Assembly: GCF_016545825.1 (NCBI RefSeq) | Contig: NC_052613.1 | Coordinates: 7,378,001-7,442,000, forward strand | Direction: 5' to 3' | Length of the DNA stretch: 64,000 nt | Source: Eucalyptus grandis | Lineage: Eukaryota > Streptophyta > Magnoliopsida > Myrtales > Myrtaceae | Shown: piece after piece, positions 48,301 through 60,954 of the stretch | Layout: every line of letters starts with the position of its first letter | How positions within the stretch are numbered: position 1 is the first letter of the stretch | Notes under the pieces: generated by a model | The model's input: only the letters and a program-made list of their open reading frames with translations | Databases searched by the model: none | What the model was told of the DNA's origin: nothing | Program-made: the position numbers and the translations under genes

Positions 48301-49511
48301 GTCCATCTAATTTTCATATGTCTTGCAAATTCTAACCTCCTGGTCAATCAGAGGATCCATTAAATGAGATGGTAGATTCTTTATGTTTTTTTATTGTTGC
48401 AGTCTACTCAAGGAGTAAATTTCTGTTCAAAAGTCATTTATCAGACCCCTTCTGGCCTTCCTCATGCTTCGCATTGGTTTTTCCTGTCAGGTTTCTGTGC
48501 TGGCTGATGACATCATAAAGAATGTTGAGTTTGATGCTCTAAAAATTGTCTTCAACAAGTTTCACTCCGTCGTCTCATTTATACCAACAGTGTCGACTGT
48601 GCTATCACCTGAGGTGACATGAATTCTTTACCTTCGCTCAAGTCTGGTTTTTATCTTTTATTGTTCCCAGATATCATACTTGATGGGTGGTTGCATAGGT
48701 TGTTGAAAGGGAGGTGGAATCTGGTTCGGGTAAGCTTGGAGAACTGGACTCCTATGAGATCGAAGGTGGTTCAACGAGGGGAGAAACACTTCAGAATCTG
48801 GCAGAATTCCAGTTTTCTTGTGTAAGTACCACAATTTTAGATTAGTTAATATTTGCAACTAGACCTGGTTGTTTTTTGCTCCACTTGGGGATGGTCATTG
48901 TAGTTATTGCAAAGATGAACCTTTAAAGTTATGTGGATTTTCTGACCCCAAAAAAAAAAAGGAAGTTATGTGGATTCTATTTGTTTGCACTTTGCACTAT
49001 TTGTAACCTTTTCTCACCTGTTTATAAAAACAGATTTAACATATTACTTGTGAGTTATTTGTGATTGGTAATAAGTTTTATGTATTTAGAAGGAATTTCT
49101 GAAGTAAATTTCTCGTTTCCCAAGTTTCCTGAAAGAAAAACATTTGAATCAAAGTAGCAACGAGCCGAATAGTACAACTACAGGGAAATATATCATTGGC
49201 AAGGTTTATTTTAAGAATTATGTGGCTAAGCAGGATGTGGGAGTTGATGGAGTGACTACAGGCCTTATACCTATTCCTGCCTTTGACATTTTCTACTTGA
49301 GTTCTGATGATTGTTGCTGGTATATTCTAGGGTTATGCGTTATAAGTTTCTTCCCTTCCGTTTCCGTAATTAACAAGATGCACTCTTCTTGCAGGTCATG
49401 TTTAATGCTGTATTGGAGAACGCTTGCAGTGAGATGGGTGCTAGGATGTCTGCCATGGACAGCTCGAGCAGAAATGCTGGCGAAGTGCTTGACCGCCTCA
49501 CTCTCACTTAT

Positions 49512-49559
<48 letters not shown>

Positions 49560-49899
49560 CATGATGGTTGATATGAGGCCGTTTATCAGAAGCAATCTTC
49601 CATTGATGCTCGTATGGGGGGGACCATTAGTGTTAGAACCTTTTGTTATCTTCCTGTTGTCATTGCAGTTAGTGGGTGGGCAGACTTGTAAAATATTTAG
49701 AAAATAACTTACGTATCCTCTATTTTCTATCCAAAACAGGAAGATAGAAAAAGAAGGATGTGAAACTGAATAATCCTTAACTATTTCGTTCTGTTGACTG
49801 ATCATTTGTAATGTTGCCTTGATTGTCAGAACCCGTCAAGCTGCTATTACCACAGAGTTGACTGAGATTATATCTGGAGCATCGGCACTGGAGGGCTAA
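45373..49899 (+). CDS. ATPC: Mitochondrial ATP synthase gamma subunit
   Basis: Nine exons: 45373-45542, 46325-46368, 46504-46656, 47640-47753, 47849-47976, 48491-48613, 48699-48821, 49395-49516 and 49830-49899. They encode 348 residues with all phases consistent. After the presequence ([12 protein letters not shown]...) the mature protein starts [19 protein letters not shown]. The family signatures [26 protein letters not shown] and the C-terminal [15 protein letters not shown] are intact, ending SGASALEG. Gamma is the rotating central stalk of F1, linking the c-ring to the catalytic sites on the matrix side of the inner membrane. The sequence closely matches Arabidopsis At2g33040 as I remember it. 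The presequence is unusual in carrying nine consecutive serines. The first donor (45543) was chosen because the earlier GTAAAC gives the wrong phase. Confidence 0.95.
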
Positions 49900-50845
49900 T
49901 TGCGGAAAAAAGTATTTTCCAGCTTGTTTGACGTCGACGAAATAAAGATTTAAGGCGGGCTTTGTTTAAACATGTGTCACTGTTCCCCTTTTGAGGATTT
50001 CTGAGGAGGACCGCAATAATTCCCATTGCAAGAAGTTAAATTCTGCGGAGCACAAAGCAATTTTTCTTCCCTGGTTTTGCTTACTTCTGGAATTTCTTCT
50101 TCATTTCTAGTTTGGATGTTGACGTTGGCTGTTGATTTAATGATGGATCTGTTGCAGCTGAAACCTCTGGGTACCGATTGCTTGTTCTTCGTTGGAGTGT
50201 ATATGGTGCTTAATTTAGCATCGACCCGTGCTCGATTTAGGCGAGCTTCTCCATTGGGTGGTTCTTTTGAATAAAAATTGTCTACCGAATTTCTGCTTTA
50301 GACTGCGGACCCTTGAACAGAGAGTGCTTGACTAAATCGTATTGCTCCTTGATACGTTAATTTCTCATGCAAATGATCTGAGCGGAAAACCAGCACCTAG
50401 CGAATAGATGGGCTTTAACCTGGACGCCCTAGCAAGTGAAGAACTGGATCATTAACCGAAGGTTTTTGTGATTACGGTCATCAAGCCAAGAAATTATCGT
50501 GCTTGTGATGTCCTAGCGCAAAGCTTCGCAAACATGGTTTCAATCGTGGCGGGATCGACACTGCACTGAATTTGAGCACGTACACCGGCTGAAGATAAAA
50601 CAGAGGTATTTCCACTCAAGTTGGAGTTCTGTACATGCTTTCTCAATGGAACTATTTTTAGGCTAAAAACAATAGGGTACTACTGTCAGCAATTTCTCTC
50701 CTGTAATGCACAGGTAAACCTACTTCTCAGTTCTGGCCAACAAACAAAAACCTTATTCTCAGCTATTCCCCTCCTCATTGTGAGGTAGGAATAACCAAAT
50801 CCCAACATTCCCAACCAAATAACCAAGAAAGAGAGAGAAGCGTGG
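49900..50845. other. Convergent 3' flanks of ATP synthase gamma and RBOH genes
   Basis: The two genes end tail to tail about 950 bp apart. The first ~380 bases are probably the ATP synthase 3' UTR (a 50026-50274 open frame is not protein-like). The remainder is flank of the minus-strand oxidase gene. No other gene seen. Confidence 0.5.
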
Positions 50846-53800
50846 TCAATAATGCTCCTTATGGAACACAAATCTTGTGATGGTCTTGGTGGAGAATTTG
50901 GTGCACATCTCCTCCAATTCTCTTGCTAATGCTGAAGGACCACAATAGAACACCCCTGCAAATCATAAGCCGGAGATTCAGATATAACCCTATCGAGGAG
51001 AAAAAAGCAATCCGTCCCACAAGCGCCTTTTGAGATCACTAGCTAATTTGATTTTAACACGGACGCATCATGAATTATTTGCAAATGGTTTGTCAACCAA
51101 TGGCGCTAAAGTTCGATCAGGACCCCGTGAATTGTATGCCGTAGAATGCCTTCTAATAGAGGAATCACAGAAGCATGCCGAAAGCAAATGATAAAGATGT
51201 ACTGTTGTCACGGGGTTTGCCGAAGTCTCACCAATCTGGGAACCGCCGTGCCTTCGGGACAACTTGGAGAAAATGCTGGACCAATTTGGTCTGGCAAAAT
51301 GAGTATGCACCTGAAAATGACATTAGAAGTTAGATCAACCGATCTTGTAGCGAGAGGTATTCTCATGAATTCACGAGTGGTTGAACTGAATTTGAATGCT
51401 TTCGTCATAATCATTCGTGCTAATCGATTTGCAGGGATGGCAAGAAGATTTACGTCATAACTGCATGCCGAGTGCATTGTTAATGGGAAGACTGTACTTT
51501 TAAGACATGCAAACACAACTCCGGAAAGGACATATGGTTTTAGCATGATGACAAGTAAAGACGAACCGCCAAGTGAGATTGCTAAAAAGTTCATGACCAT
51601 GATCATCGATCGGGCTTCTAACTGCCCTACTTCACATCTTTTTAATCAAGAACAAGATCTTAAAGTTTTATGGACAAGCTGGAAGCTGTTGCCACGCAGA
51701 AATCAGACGTGGAGATGTGGAGTATAATCGAACGACTAACCGGGGTCTGAGAGATGAAGTCGACGCCGCTCTTGGCATGAGACAGAGCTTGAATGGTGCT
51801 TAGTAACACTGACCGCGCATCCTCCTCCTTGTACATCGAGGTCAGGAAGTTGTGCATCTCCATAATCGACTGAAAAGGAACAACAACTAATTTGGTTTTT
51901 AAGTACAAGCAAATATCAAATCAGTGCCTATAAAGACTCATGTCAACTTCATTTTCTTGAAGACATTTTCAGGTTTTGCTTGCTGCCGTAAGAATCAATC
52001 AGTAACCTCTTTCCGGTTGGTCTTCGATATCTGCTTGATGAAATCCCTGAACCAGGCAAAGGAGCTCTGATCCCTCGTAACCCAGTACAGATAGGCTTTC
52101 GCTGGACCCTTCGGAATGCTGACTTCTCCGCCATCCACCTGGTAAATCGAGCATTTACCTTGTGTCAGCACGAGGGTTAAATAAAGCCTATTGAATATCT
52201 TATTCAACAATGCAAGGGATGTGCAACCTAGAAACTTACATGATCACAACCGACGACATCCTTAAGAATGCTGATAAATGGCGTTGCTCCTATTCCGAGG
52301 CCAACCAGAACCACGACGTCGTACTTGACATAGTCCTGAGAGGCTGCACCATAAGGCCCATCGATGTACATTTTGGGATAGCTAGCTGTTCTTGCCACAG
52401 TTGCCTGCATAGAAAACAACAGAGATTTGGATTCCCGGTTTCTGAGTATCGATTCGCGTCCTTTTTGTTCCTTACCTCTTGGAAGAGACTGTATAATTGA
52501 TAACTCCAGTCTCCAAGTGTCCTAATGTGCACACTCAAATAACCTTCATCTGGTCCAGAAGTCAATGAAAACGGGTGCCTGGACATCAACATAGAACCGA
52601 AAGCACGGTCGTTTTAAACAGGCAAAAGTACAAGGAGAGCGTCGCGATAATCTCATAGCTGTCACAGTTTGGAAGGGACAAGGCGACGACTGGTTTGAAA
52701 AGAAAGAAGGCATGCAGAATACCATTCGAAGGGTGATATTCGAGAGCATTGAATGTATATATACATTCCACTTCTGTACTCAAAGCCTTCAGGCTTGCTA
52801 ATTGTCAGGGACAAAACCTTTCCTGGATACACATTTGCCTACATGAGAAAATACAGCAGTTATCTGTTTACATGATCAGAACAATACCACATGAGGGTCG
52901 TTTGTTTCACGGGAAAACATATTCCATGAGAGTCGGCTGGCCACAGGATATTCCAGACCCGACCGAACATGATTTCCATATGATCTATACAAGTCTGGTA
53001 AACCATTTTCGCAGCATGGTAAATGACTTGACATACCTTCAGTATCTCCACCTCATAAAATGCCGATCTGACAGCCCGGAAGATCCTCTCTCCCGTGTAC
53101 AGCAGCACTGGAAAGGCGATATACATCCATGTCTGTGCAACCAGAGCAGCATTATGCATGAATCAGTGACGACGTTAGAAAAGGTGTACATTCTCATTGA
53201 ATCGAATCTCGGAATTGCAGATTATATTAGTAGAAAATTGCAGCTCTCCAAATTTCTTGCATTTCTTGTGGGAATTGTGATGCATGCTGAGAACTGCTTA
53301 TAATTTCTAAGCAAGAATTCCAGTGAAGTTGTGAAAAATCCATACGTTTGTCGAGACAATGACATCGGATCAGCACTATTCTGTACGAATCTAAAAGTCC
53401 GAGCAACCTACCGTCTTTTCTATTAGGTTGCTGGTCAGGAAGAGGAACATGGAGTGCACGATCAACAGTGCGTACACGAAGACGAAGAGGTGGTGTGAGT
53501 ACCAGAAGGTGTTGTACCCCGTGACCTGCCGGACTGACCGGGGCAGTGGCGGGGCCTGGCGCCTTGGCCACCTTGTCGCGAGGGAGAACGCGATTGCCAT
53601 AAGGACCACCATTGCGATCCCTGTTGCCACCTCCGTTGTGGCCAGGATCTGGACATACGACGGCTGATGGTAGCCGAACCTTGCAGCAATCGTCTGGCGG
53701 AAGATTGAGTGATCGAGCTACTGATCCGAGGGAAGTCGCACGCCAGGTGGGTGCCGCCATGGAGGATCACCCCGATCACGATCCCAGCTGCGATCAACTG

Positions 53801-56342
53801 TCATAGAGAAATGAATTCGGAGTGTTTACAGTTGCATCAGACAGGAGATGACCGTTGCTTGACACTATGAAATCAACCAGTTTTCTAAATCTCGAGCCGA
53901 AACTTGGTTCTTATTTGATAGGAATCAGTCATGCTGCTAGTATATGATGCCAGAATGTTGAGAATATTGCATGAATCACTATGCACTCCTCTTCTACCTT
54001 GTGAAAGTTGATGTTATCGTTGAAGGGGACGATCGAGCTGACCCGGCGGCTGGCGCGGAGCCACGTGACAGTGTTCCGGCAGACGGGGAGGAGAATCACG
54101 GCCATGTTGAACTTGAGGGTCTCGGCAGCCCCTTTGGCGGTGCAAAGGCAGTAGCCCATGACCTCGAACGCCGTCCTATGCCTATACTGAATGAACTTCC
54201 ACGTGAACAGTGCGACGCAAATCGCCAGCCAGAGGGCCACGATCCACGCCCGTCGCCAGTAGCTCCGGAACAAGACCTCCAGCCTCGACATGGGCCGCCC
54301 GACCACCCCATCCGAGTCCCAGCCCCCGCGGTAGCACAGCCTCGGCGACGGGGCAGTGGCGGAAGAGTCCTTCGACAACCCGAGCTTCAGCAGCGTCTCC
54401 ACTTGAGATATCTGCACAGTGAACATGTTATGACATCAGTCAGGCAACGTTGAGCTTTGCCACCATTTCATTCCTCTCATTGAAGGCATCATCACCTCTA
54501 TGTAACCTCGATCTCCCGAGCCGACGGCGTCCATGATCAGGGCGGCGTACTCGTCCACCTCCTCGCCGGTCAAGCTCACCTTGTTCGCGGCAGCACTCAT
54601 CAAGATCACCTGCCCAAATCAAAGTTTCGAAATCTTGAGAAAGACTAAACTAAAGTGCCCTCAAAATCCCATTTTATTTTCCGTGAAACGAACGCAGCAG
54701 TGCACCTGCTTCACATCGCGTCGGCTAACTATCCCATCCATATTTCGGTCGCACCTGCGCGATATAATTAAAAATGAAGAAACGGGTATTTTCCGCGATC
54801 GAAATGTACAGAATAATTCATGGAAATGGCGATGAATTTGAATTGATTACAAGTCGAAGAAGATCTGGATTTTGGAGTCGGGGCACGGGTCGGTGAGGCG
54901 GCGCCAGAAGTAGTGGAGTTCGCTCTTTGTGATGTCGGATTTGAGGCCGTCTCTCCCTCGCAGCGCTCGCAGCAGCTCCTGGGCGTACTCCGTTGACCGT
55001 TGAATTCCTATCGATCGTCAAACCAAAAGTTTTTCCACATTTTTCTCATCCATGCACTTCAATAAAAAATCTCAACATATGAATTAGAAAATATACGTGC
55101 ATATAATACAATTTTATTACATTTCTAGGGTTCTTTTTTTCTGAAAAATATCGTAATTGACATTCTTTCTTTATGTGCCGTCACATCACACTTGTTTTCA
55201 AGACTCCATTTTTGCATAGACTAGGACAATTTATTATCTACATACTCAGTAGCTGTAATGGTTATTGAAATGAATCACGTACAGAACAAAAAAAACAAAA
55301 AGTGAATCGCCTGCATACATTTTTTTTGACGAACAATTCTAAATACCAAAGCATCACAATAATTTGGAAAAGACATACATATAAAAATTATTTAAAAAAT
55401 TATCGAAATGACTTGTTATTTTTATTTGCGCTTCATCATATCACATGTCTTCAAGACTCCATTTTTGCATAAATGAGATTATTTCATATATACATATATT
55501 TTTGAAATTTTAGGATAATTTGCAATTTATTATTGAAACCAATCATGTACAGAAAAAGAAATGTGAATCACGTGCATAATTTGGAAAGAAAAACATATGA
55601 AAAAGTTACGAAAAAATTGTCGAAATGATTTTAGAAGCTTCAAATTAAAAGTATCGATAGTTCGAAACTGAAATTTATTTCTTTTATTTTTCCTAATTTT
55701 TTTTTTCCTTTGATGAAAACTGAAATCTAAAAAGCATTTTCCGTGCTAACGTGCGCCTGCTTACGTGGCAGCCATTGAGCACCATATACGTGCCGGGTAG
55801 CGGCGGGAGCGCATGTTAGCGAGAGCGCGCCTTGCATGGACGCGTACAACCTCGCATGTTGAACGCTCAATGGCATCCAAATTTCTCTCAAAAAATGCGA
55901 AAATGAAATATAAAAAATGTATTTTGATTGAATTTTTCTAATTAAATCGCCAAGAAATCGTTAATCGTTAACCGTTAATCGTTAATCGTTTTGCCTATGT
56001 TCCGGAGCACTCACCGACGCAGAAGGCGAAATCCGACCACCTGGCCGCCGGCTCGACGCCATTCCGGTAGCGGTCCCGGGCGATCCGGTCGAACCGCTCC
56101 TCCACCTGCCTCCAGTGCTTGGCGCTCGCGTCCAGGAACCTCAGCCGCTGGATGGCCAGGCTAGTTGCCGCCGCCGTGCCGCCGTTGATTCCGCCGTCGT
56201 GATCATCGGCACGGTGATCCCGGTCCGTCTGGACGGGAGAGTACGGGACCGGAACCACGCTGGCGCCGTAGGAAGACGAGGAGGAAGAGGATGAGGAGGA
56301 GGAGGAGGAGGAGGATGTATAATGAGCCTCGGGAGAATCCAT
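50846..56342 (-). CDS. Respiratory burst oxidase homolog (RBOH, NADPH oxidase), with a one-base deletion
   Basis: Fourteen exons fit: 56342-56015, 55007-54851, 54754-54706, 54609-54496, 54411-53998, 53797-53412, 53132-53037, 52838-52723, 52578-52476, 52404-52240, 52138-52007, 51869-51741, 51310-51232 and 50955-50846. They total 2378 nt; one added base gives 792 residues. The N-terminus has 15 serines in a row. An EF-hand loop ([12 protein letters not shown], ~164-175) and a weaker second follow. Membrane helices carry heme histidines in HGGTH and SHHLF. The FAD site is HPFSLTSG, the NADPH site GPYGAAS and GLGIGATP, and the end FHKEHY. RBOHs make apoplastic superoxide from cytosolic NADPH at the plasma membrane, gated by calcium. 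The frame breaks near 53714 just after CDFPRIS. Read literally, the protein stops at 53462 without FAD/NADPH domains. It may be RBOHE-like, but the subgroup is uncertain. Confidence 0.9.
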
Positions 56343-56354
56343 GTTGCAGAGCTC

Positions 56355-56357
<3 letters not shown>

Positions 56358-56427
<70 letters not shown>

Positions 56428-56438
56428 GCTCTCTCTCT
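56358..56438 (-). repeat. Long GA/CT microsatellite in the RBOH leader
   Basis: About 70 bases of nearly pure CT on the plus strand (GA on the gene strand) begin 16 bp upstream of the RBOH start codon, followed by a shorter CT run. GA-rich leaders can bind GAGA-type BBR/BPC factors in plants. Here only the repeat itself is seen. Confidence 0.9.
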
Positions 56439-59251
56439 ATGTGTGCCTTCTTGCTAGCTTGATGTCTGTGAATTTGATTAAATGTTGAAGCTTTTCTTCT
56501 AGTGAGAGAAAGCTTGTTGTAACCCAGATGGAATGGTGAAAAAGTTCTCGTTTTTTCCCTCTGTGGTTTCTGGGTTTTTCAAAGTGTTCAAGGAGCAAGA
56601 AAGTGAGGGAAAGTCTTGTGCTTTGCGGGTGGGTGATGTGAAAATTGATGGTATCTGATAAAAGATTTGGTGGGGAAACAAGATATGGAGAGAGAGAGAG
56701 AAAGAGACAGAAAGGGAGGGAGAGTTCATAAATAATCAATGATCGAGGTGGTATTGTAGTAGCTCAAAGGAGAGAAGGTGAAGTGTGAGAAGCAGGTAGA
56801 GAGTGGAGAGGAAATGCATGATTCTTATGGGTTAGACAGAGAGAGAGAGAGAGATCCCTCAAGTAAAGCATTAAAATAAGGGACAAGGTTGGGTCATCAG
56901 CTAAACCAAAAACAGCTCATCAACTCACCATTGCAAGTAAAAGGAAATCTTGGGACATAACACATTGGTCCTGCACAAACCACTCTCTCTCTCTCTCTCT
57001 GTGTTTGAGGATTTAAATGAATGCTTGCGTATGAAAAGCAGGTCTACTGCATCTTGAAGGAGAAGGGTCTATGCCTCGAGTGACCAACCAAACCGGCCAT
57101 GTGCATTATTACTTCCCTTCCCTATTGCCCTTCTTTTGCCCTCCCGCAAGAAAAGCGCAAGAGCCCCGCGTTATCGGCTCGGGCAAAGCTCTAGCTGTCC
57201 GCCATCAAAACCCAACTCTCCGTTTCTTCTGCGTGGCTCAACTCCTCTGCGATTGCTGTAAAACGTCTCTGTTTCTCCTCGCTCTTACATGTTGGAAGCC
57301 AGACGATCTTTGGAAGCCGCAGGAAGTAAAGCATCATCATACGACGTGTCGTTCGTGTCGAACTCGGGGCGCATCATTGGGGTTGAGCCGCGTTTCTTAT
57401 TCTGGGCCGAGAGCGTGGCCTGGTTATCTGGGCCTGAGCTCACTTGATGGGCCTTCGTTCTGGGCCTGGTCTCCATGGTCCTGTCTCTCTTCAAAATAGC
57501 ATTTTTGGCTTGTCCCGGGTGAATCAGAATTATCTGAATAATATCGTCTCTCTGCTTTTACTCTGTGATTGAGGTTTTCCTCTTGCTATTCATGGATTTT
57601 GGCTTATGGATGGAAGCACTGAACATTTGCGCTTTATAATTCAGGAGCACAAGTGCACGGGCCCGGTAAATAATCTGTGGACCTCATGAACTAATTAAGT
57701 CCGGACCTTTGCCATAGGGTTGGCGGGTTCCTAGATTGGGTTGATTCCCCTAGAAACAGAAACTGGACCAGCTAGATCTGTCAATCCTGGCTCCATTCAG
57801 GGTTTTGGTAATTTTCTTTTCCTCTTTAAAAGAAAAGGAAATTTGAAAGGAAATAAAACGTATCGGTTCAAGTGTTTTGGCTCCGCACTTAAAACCGGGA
57901 ACCACATAGAATCAACCGATTCAATCCAATCAAGTTTCGTTCTCGAGTCAATTCACCTGTACTTTGCAGTGCATAGATGGCTCTAACGCGGAGTGATTTG
58001 CACATAGTCGGTGGAAAATGAATGAGTGTATTTCAATTTACAAGTTGGAGATTACTAGAGACCCTACTTAGTCGTGTCAATCCTAGAAATTAGCATTCAA
58101 TGTTTCCAAGTATAATGACGAGAGGAGGAGTTCACTGTTGAGTTCTAGACTTGTTTTTGCTTGTTCACTCACCTTGGCCTTTTCAAATATGAAAATGATA
58201 AAATCTTCACAAAGCTCAAATGTTGACATGTAATTCACATCACTTTTTTTTCACGATTCAATGAAACTTGACTACTGCTATTTAATCTTAACGAAAAAGC
58301 AAATCGATGTTTTGCTCACCAATCTTAACTTGGATACATAAAATTTGGTGAAAACATCGAATTTCTAAAATGATAAAATCTTCAAATCCGAAGCCCATGC
58401 TCACCATCCACAAGCGACATTTCCCAAATTTTCTAAGCGCTAACTAGACTAATGATCGTAGCCAAGAATATCTCTTCTGCAAGGTAACACCACCTTCCAT
58501 GTTTTCTTGTTTTTTGGTAAGACTGAAGGCCGAACTGTATTTGTGATGCTTTTGTGAAAGTCACTGAGAAATCCGAGTCATTAGTTGATGACTGGTGACC
58601 TCGTTGTTGTTCTAAATGCTAATCACTATATTCAAACATTTCAATGCATATAAAGTGCGTTTAATTGAGCATTTTGAAAGTCTATAAAAAAAATGTAAAA
58701 CAGTTTACTTTAAAGAGTTCTAGGTAAATGTAAAAGACGTTTGATAAATTGTGCTTTCAAAAATTATTACAGCTCATGTAAAAGAGACGTCACAAGCACA
58801 TCAAGAAGGGGCAAAATGAAAGGAAAAGTTGAGGGAAAAAGCTCGTGGTGGGTTCTAGGGCGATTCTGAGACCGTCCATTATTCCATGGACCCCCAAAGA
58901 GAGGCCTCTGCACCATGGCTTGACGCAGCTTCGAGCACACGAAAGTAAGGAAAAAGTCCGAAGAAAAAAAAGAAAATATACAGCACGGATTACAAAAATG
59001 CTCCCCAATCAGTGGGGCCGCCAAATCAAAGTACTTGACGGCCCGTTTCACGTTTCCAACTTGTTAGGTTATTTATTCCCTCCTTTCTCTGTTTTTTTTT
59101 TTTTTAACTCCCATAATTGACACAGCAAGGAAAGTTACGGAAATATAGAGTAAATAAATTGTCTGACTCGAACATTGCCGCGTGGCGCCGTCAAATCGAT
59201 GCTTTCTAATCGAGTGTCTCTGTCGATATGGTCTTGGGGTGCGCCGAACCT
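56439..59251. other. Intergenic DNA between RBOH and IPT
   Basis: The first ~500 bases are likely RBOH promoter and leader with further GA/CT runs (56690-56705, 56840-56855, 56983-57000). Four TGGGCC motifs cluster at 57400-57470. From 58000 on the DNA is AT-rich. The open frame 57071-57499 has no protein-like character. Bases 59100-59251 are probably 3' UTR of the IPT gene. Confidence 0.5.
57400..57470. promoter_or_regulatory. Cluster of four TGGGCC (site II) motifs
   Basis: TGGGCC occurs near 57403, 57431, 57449 and 57462, each in different flanking sequence, so unlike 951-1213 this is not a tandem repeat. It lies more than 1 kb from the nearest coding start. It may be a distal element or chance in GC-rich DNA. 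Confidence 0.3.
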
Positions 59252-60229
59252 CTAATGGGTTGCAGCTGCAACTGCTGCCATTGGGACTGGGGGGGCGATG
59301 GCTGTTGTGGCTGTCATATTCGGTGATATGATGGCGGTGCTAGGCGCCTCGTCCAGGAAGCTGTCCACGATCATGGAACTGGGTCTCAGCACTAACCTCT
59401 CCCATGCTTCGTCAGCGGCCTCTTTCGACCCTCGTCTCGCGAAAACCTCTGTGGCATCAATCCTATGCATGTTCGAGCTCCACATCTTGTAGAGCCTGCA
59501 AATCTTCTTTCGTTGGTCACGAGCCAACAAACAAGCGTTGTCCTTGATCTTGGTAATGCTTGCCTCAAGAAACCTCGACTTAGTTTTGTCATCGGCATCG
59601 GTTGCCTCGATTCTAAAGTAATCATCCATTTCGCCAACTCCAATTGCTCTTCTGATCCCTTTGGTATTGTCTGCTTTGGGATTGTACATACTCCTAACCT
59701 CGTCCACCACTCCTGCTTCTACCATTCGATCCACCCGCTCCGACTCGAAGGGGCATAGCACAGACAAAGAAACATCGACCCAGAGGAAGCAACAGTCGTG
59801 CCTTGATCTAAATTCAGGATCACCATCCACAAGAGCTTCAATAAAGGAATTGGATCCGCCCGCGATTATTGGGACCCTGTCTCGCCTAGAGATGGATCGC
59901 AGGGCTAGTGATGTGTGGTCCCGGAAGTCCGTGGCCGTGAAGTCTGAATCAGGGTCCACAAATCCTAATAAATGGTGAGGAATACCTCTGCACTCCTCTT
60001 TGGTGACCTTGTTGGTGACACTGTTAAGGCCCTTATAGACTTGCATTTTGTCGGAATTTATGACCTCACCTGAAAAATGGGTGGCTAGGTCTATGGCTAG
60101 CCGAGACTTGCCAGTGCCAGTGGCTCCCATCACGAATACAACCTTATCTTTCCTGCGATAGAACGGATCCATGTCCATTGGGCCTGGAAAATTTAGCAAT
60201 GGCTGTACTTGCTTGCAAACAGCTGACAT
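59252..60229 (-). CDS. IPT5: Adenylate isopentenyltransferase, cytokinin synthase (IPT5-like)
   Basis: An intronless frame encodes 325 residues from the ATG at 60229. The frame is open to an upstream ATG at 60307 (351 residues), but the shorter form aligns best with known IPTs at MSAVCKQVQPLLNF. Residues 35-42 are the P-loop GATGTGKS. INSDKMQVYKGL, TNKVTKEE, GIPHHLLG, IIAGGSNSFIEALV, CCFLWVDVS and GIRRAIGV are the conserved blocks of plant IPTs. NMHRIDATEVF and an Ala/Pro-rich tail resemble AtIPT5 and AtIPT7. The enzyme transfers the isopentenyl group from DMAPP to ATP/ADP, the first step of cytokinin synthesis, probably in the plastid. Lack of introns and of the zinc-finger tail separates it from tRNA-type IPTs. 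One odd point is CPFESERVD where relatives have HSFVSERVD. Confidence 0.92.
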   Translation of the reverse strand: MSAVCKQVQPLLNFPGPMDMDPFYRRKDKVVFVMGATGTGKSRLAIDLATHFSGEVINSDKMQVYKGLNSVTNKVTKEECRGIPHHLLGFVDPDSDFTATDFRDHTSLALRSISRRDRVPIIAGGSNSFIEALVDGDPEFRSRHDCCFLWVDVSLSVLCPFESERVDRMVEAGVVDEVRSMYNPKADNTKGIRRAIGVGEMDDYFRIEATDADDKTKSRFLEASITKIKDNACLLARDQRKKICRLYKMWSSNMHRIDATEVFARRGSKEAADEAWERLVLRPSSMIVDSFLDEAPSTAIISPNMTATTAIAPPVPMAAVAAATH

Positions 60230-60290
60230 AGCTACTTTCCTGTTATGCCTAAAAAGCTGAAAAGAATGAGAGACAGACCATAAGTTGGAC

Positions 60291-60298
60291 CTTATATA
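60291..60298 (-). promoter_or_regulatory. TATA-like box close to the IPT start
   Basis: The gene strand reads CTATATAAGG here, about 65 bp upstream of the preferred start codon at 60229 and downstream of the alternative ATG at 60307. If used, transcription would begin near 60260 and only the shorter protein would be made. Confidence 0.35.
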
Positions 60299-60525
60299 GA
60301 TTAACATTCACCCAACAAGAAGTTACAAGTTAATAGTTTCAGAGTATGCTGGGCGCAATATACATGACATAACGGTGGAGAAATATCTTTTTGCCATTCC
60401 CGGTTAATACATCAAGAGACAAAATTATCAAGAGACACTGATTTTGTTGGACCACCATAAACATAATACCTTTCTCATCAAAAACGCAGCGAAACTGTAG
60501 AGTGACCGTACGTCCTCGTTGATAT

Positions 60526-60560
<35 letters not shown>

Positions 60561-60849
60561 AGAAGAAAATGGAAGGGTGAGATTGGGTGGTGGGAAGCGG
60601 GTTTTTGTAGGTATATGCCAAGCTAGGATTGTCTGCTTCTGTGAGAAGTACCACAAAAGCAAATACTAGTATTTATCTTCTATGTCTGAACTTGGAAAAG
60701 GTATTACAGGGAGAGCACTTCATAGAGAGAATTTGTTGGACATGATGAGTTAGAGAGAGAGAGAGAGAGAGAGATTAAGGAAGAGAGGAAGAGAGATTAG
60801 ATGCACATCCCTCTTAAAGCTCAATCTGCACAATATGAGAGAAGCCAAC

Positions 60850-60860
60850 CCTATTTATAC
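60850..60860 (-). promoter_or_regulatory. TATA box candidate, distal IPT promoter
   Basis: The gene strand reads GTATAAATAGG, a near-perfect plant TATA box, about 620 bp upstream of the start codon. Between it and the ATG lie two GA repeats (60532-60555 and 60752-60774), as in a long GA-rich leader. Upstream ATGs in that leader would be expected to reduce translation. Confidence 0.45.
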
Positions 60861-60954
60861 ATGAAGCAGTAGGCGAAGATTCTAGTCAGCTTCAAAAAGA
60901 TAGGAAGGTAACATCGACACTTTGCACCTCAAAAAGCACTTCAAAAGGTAAAGC

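Noticed and set aside
57071..57499. 142-codon open frame (+)
   Set aside because: Composition is Pro/Ser/Trp-rich without motifs, and an antisense frame of similar quality exists. It includes the TGGGCC cluster.
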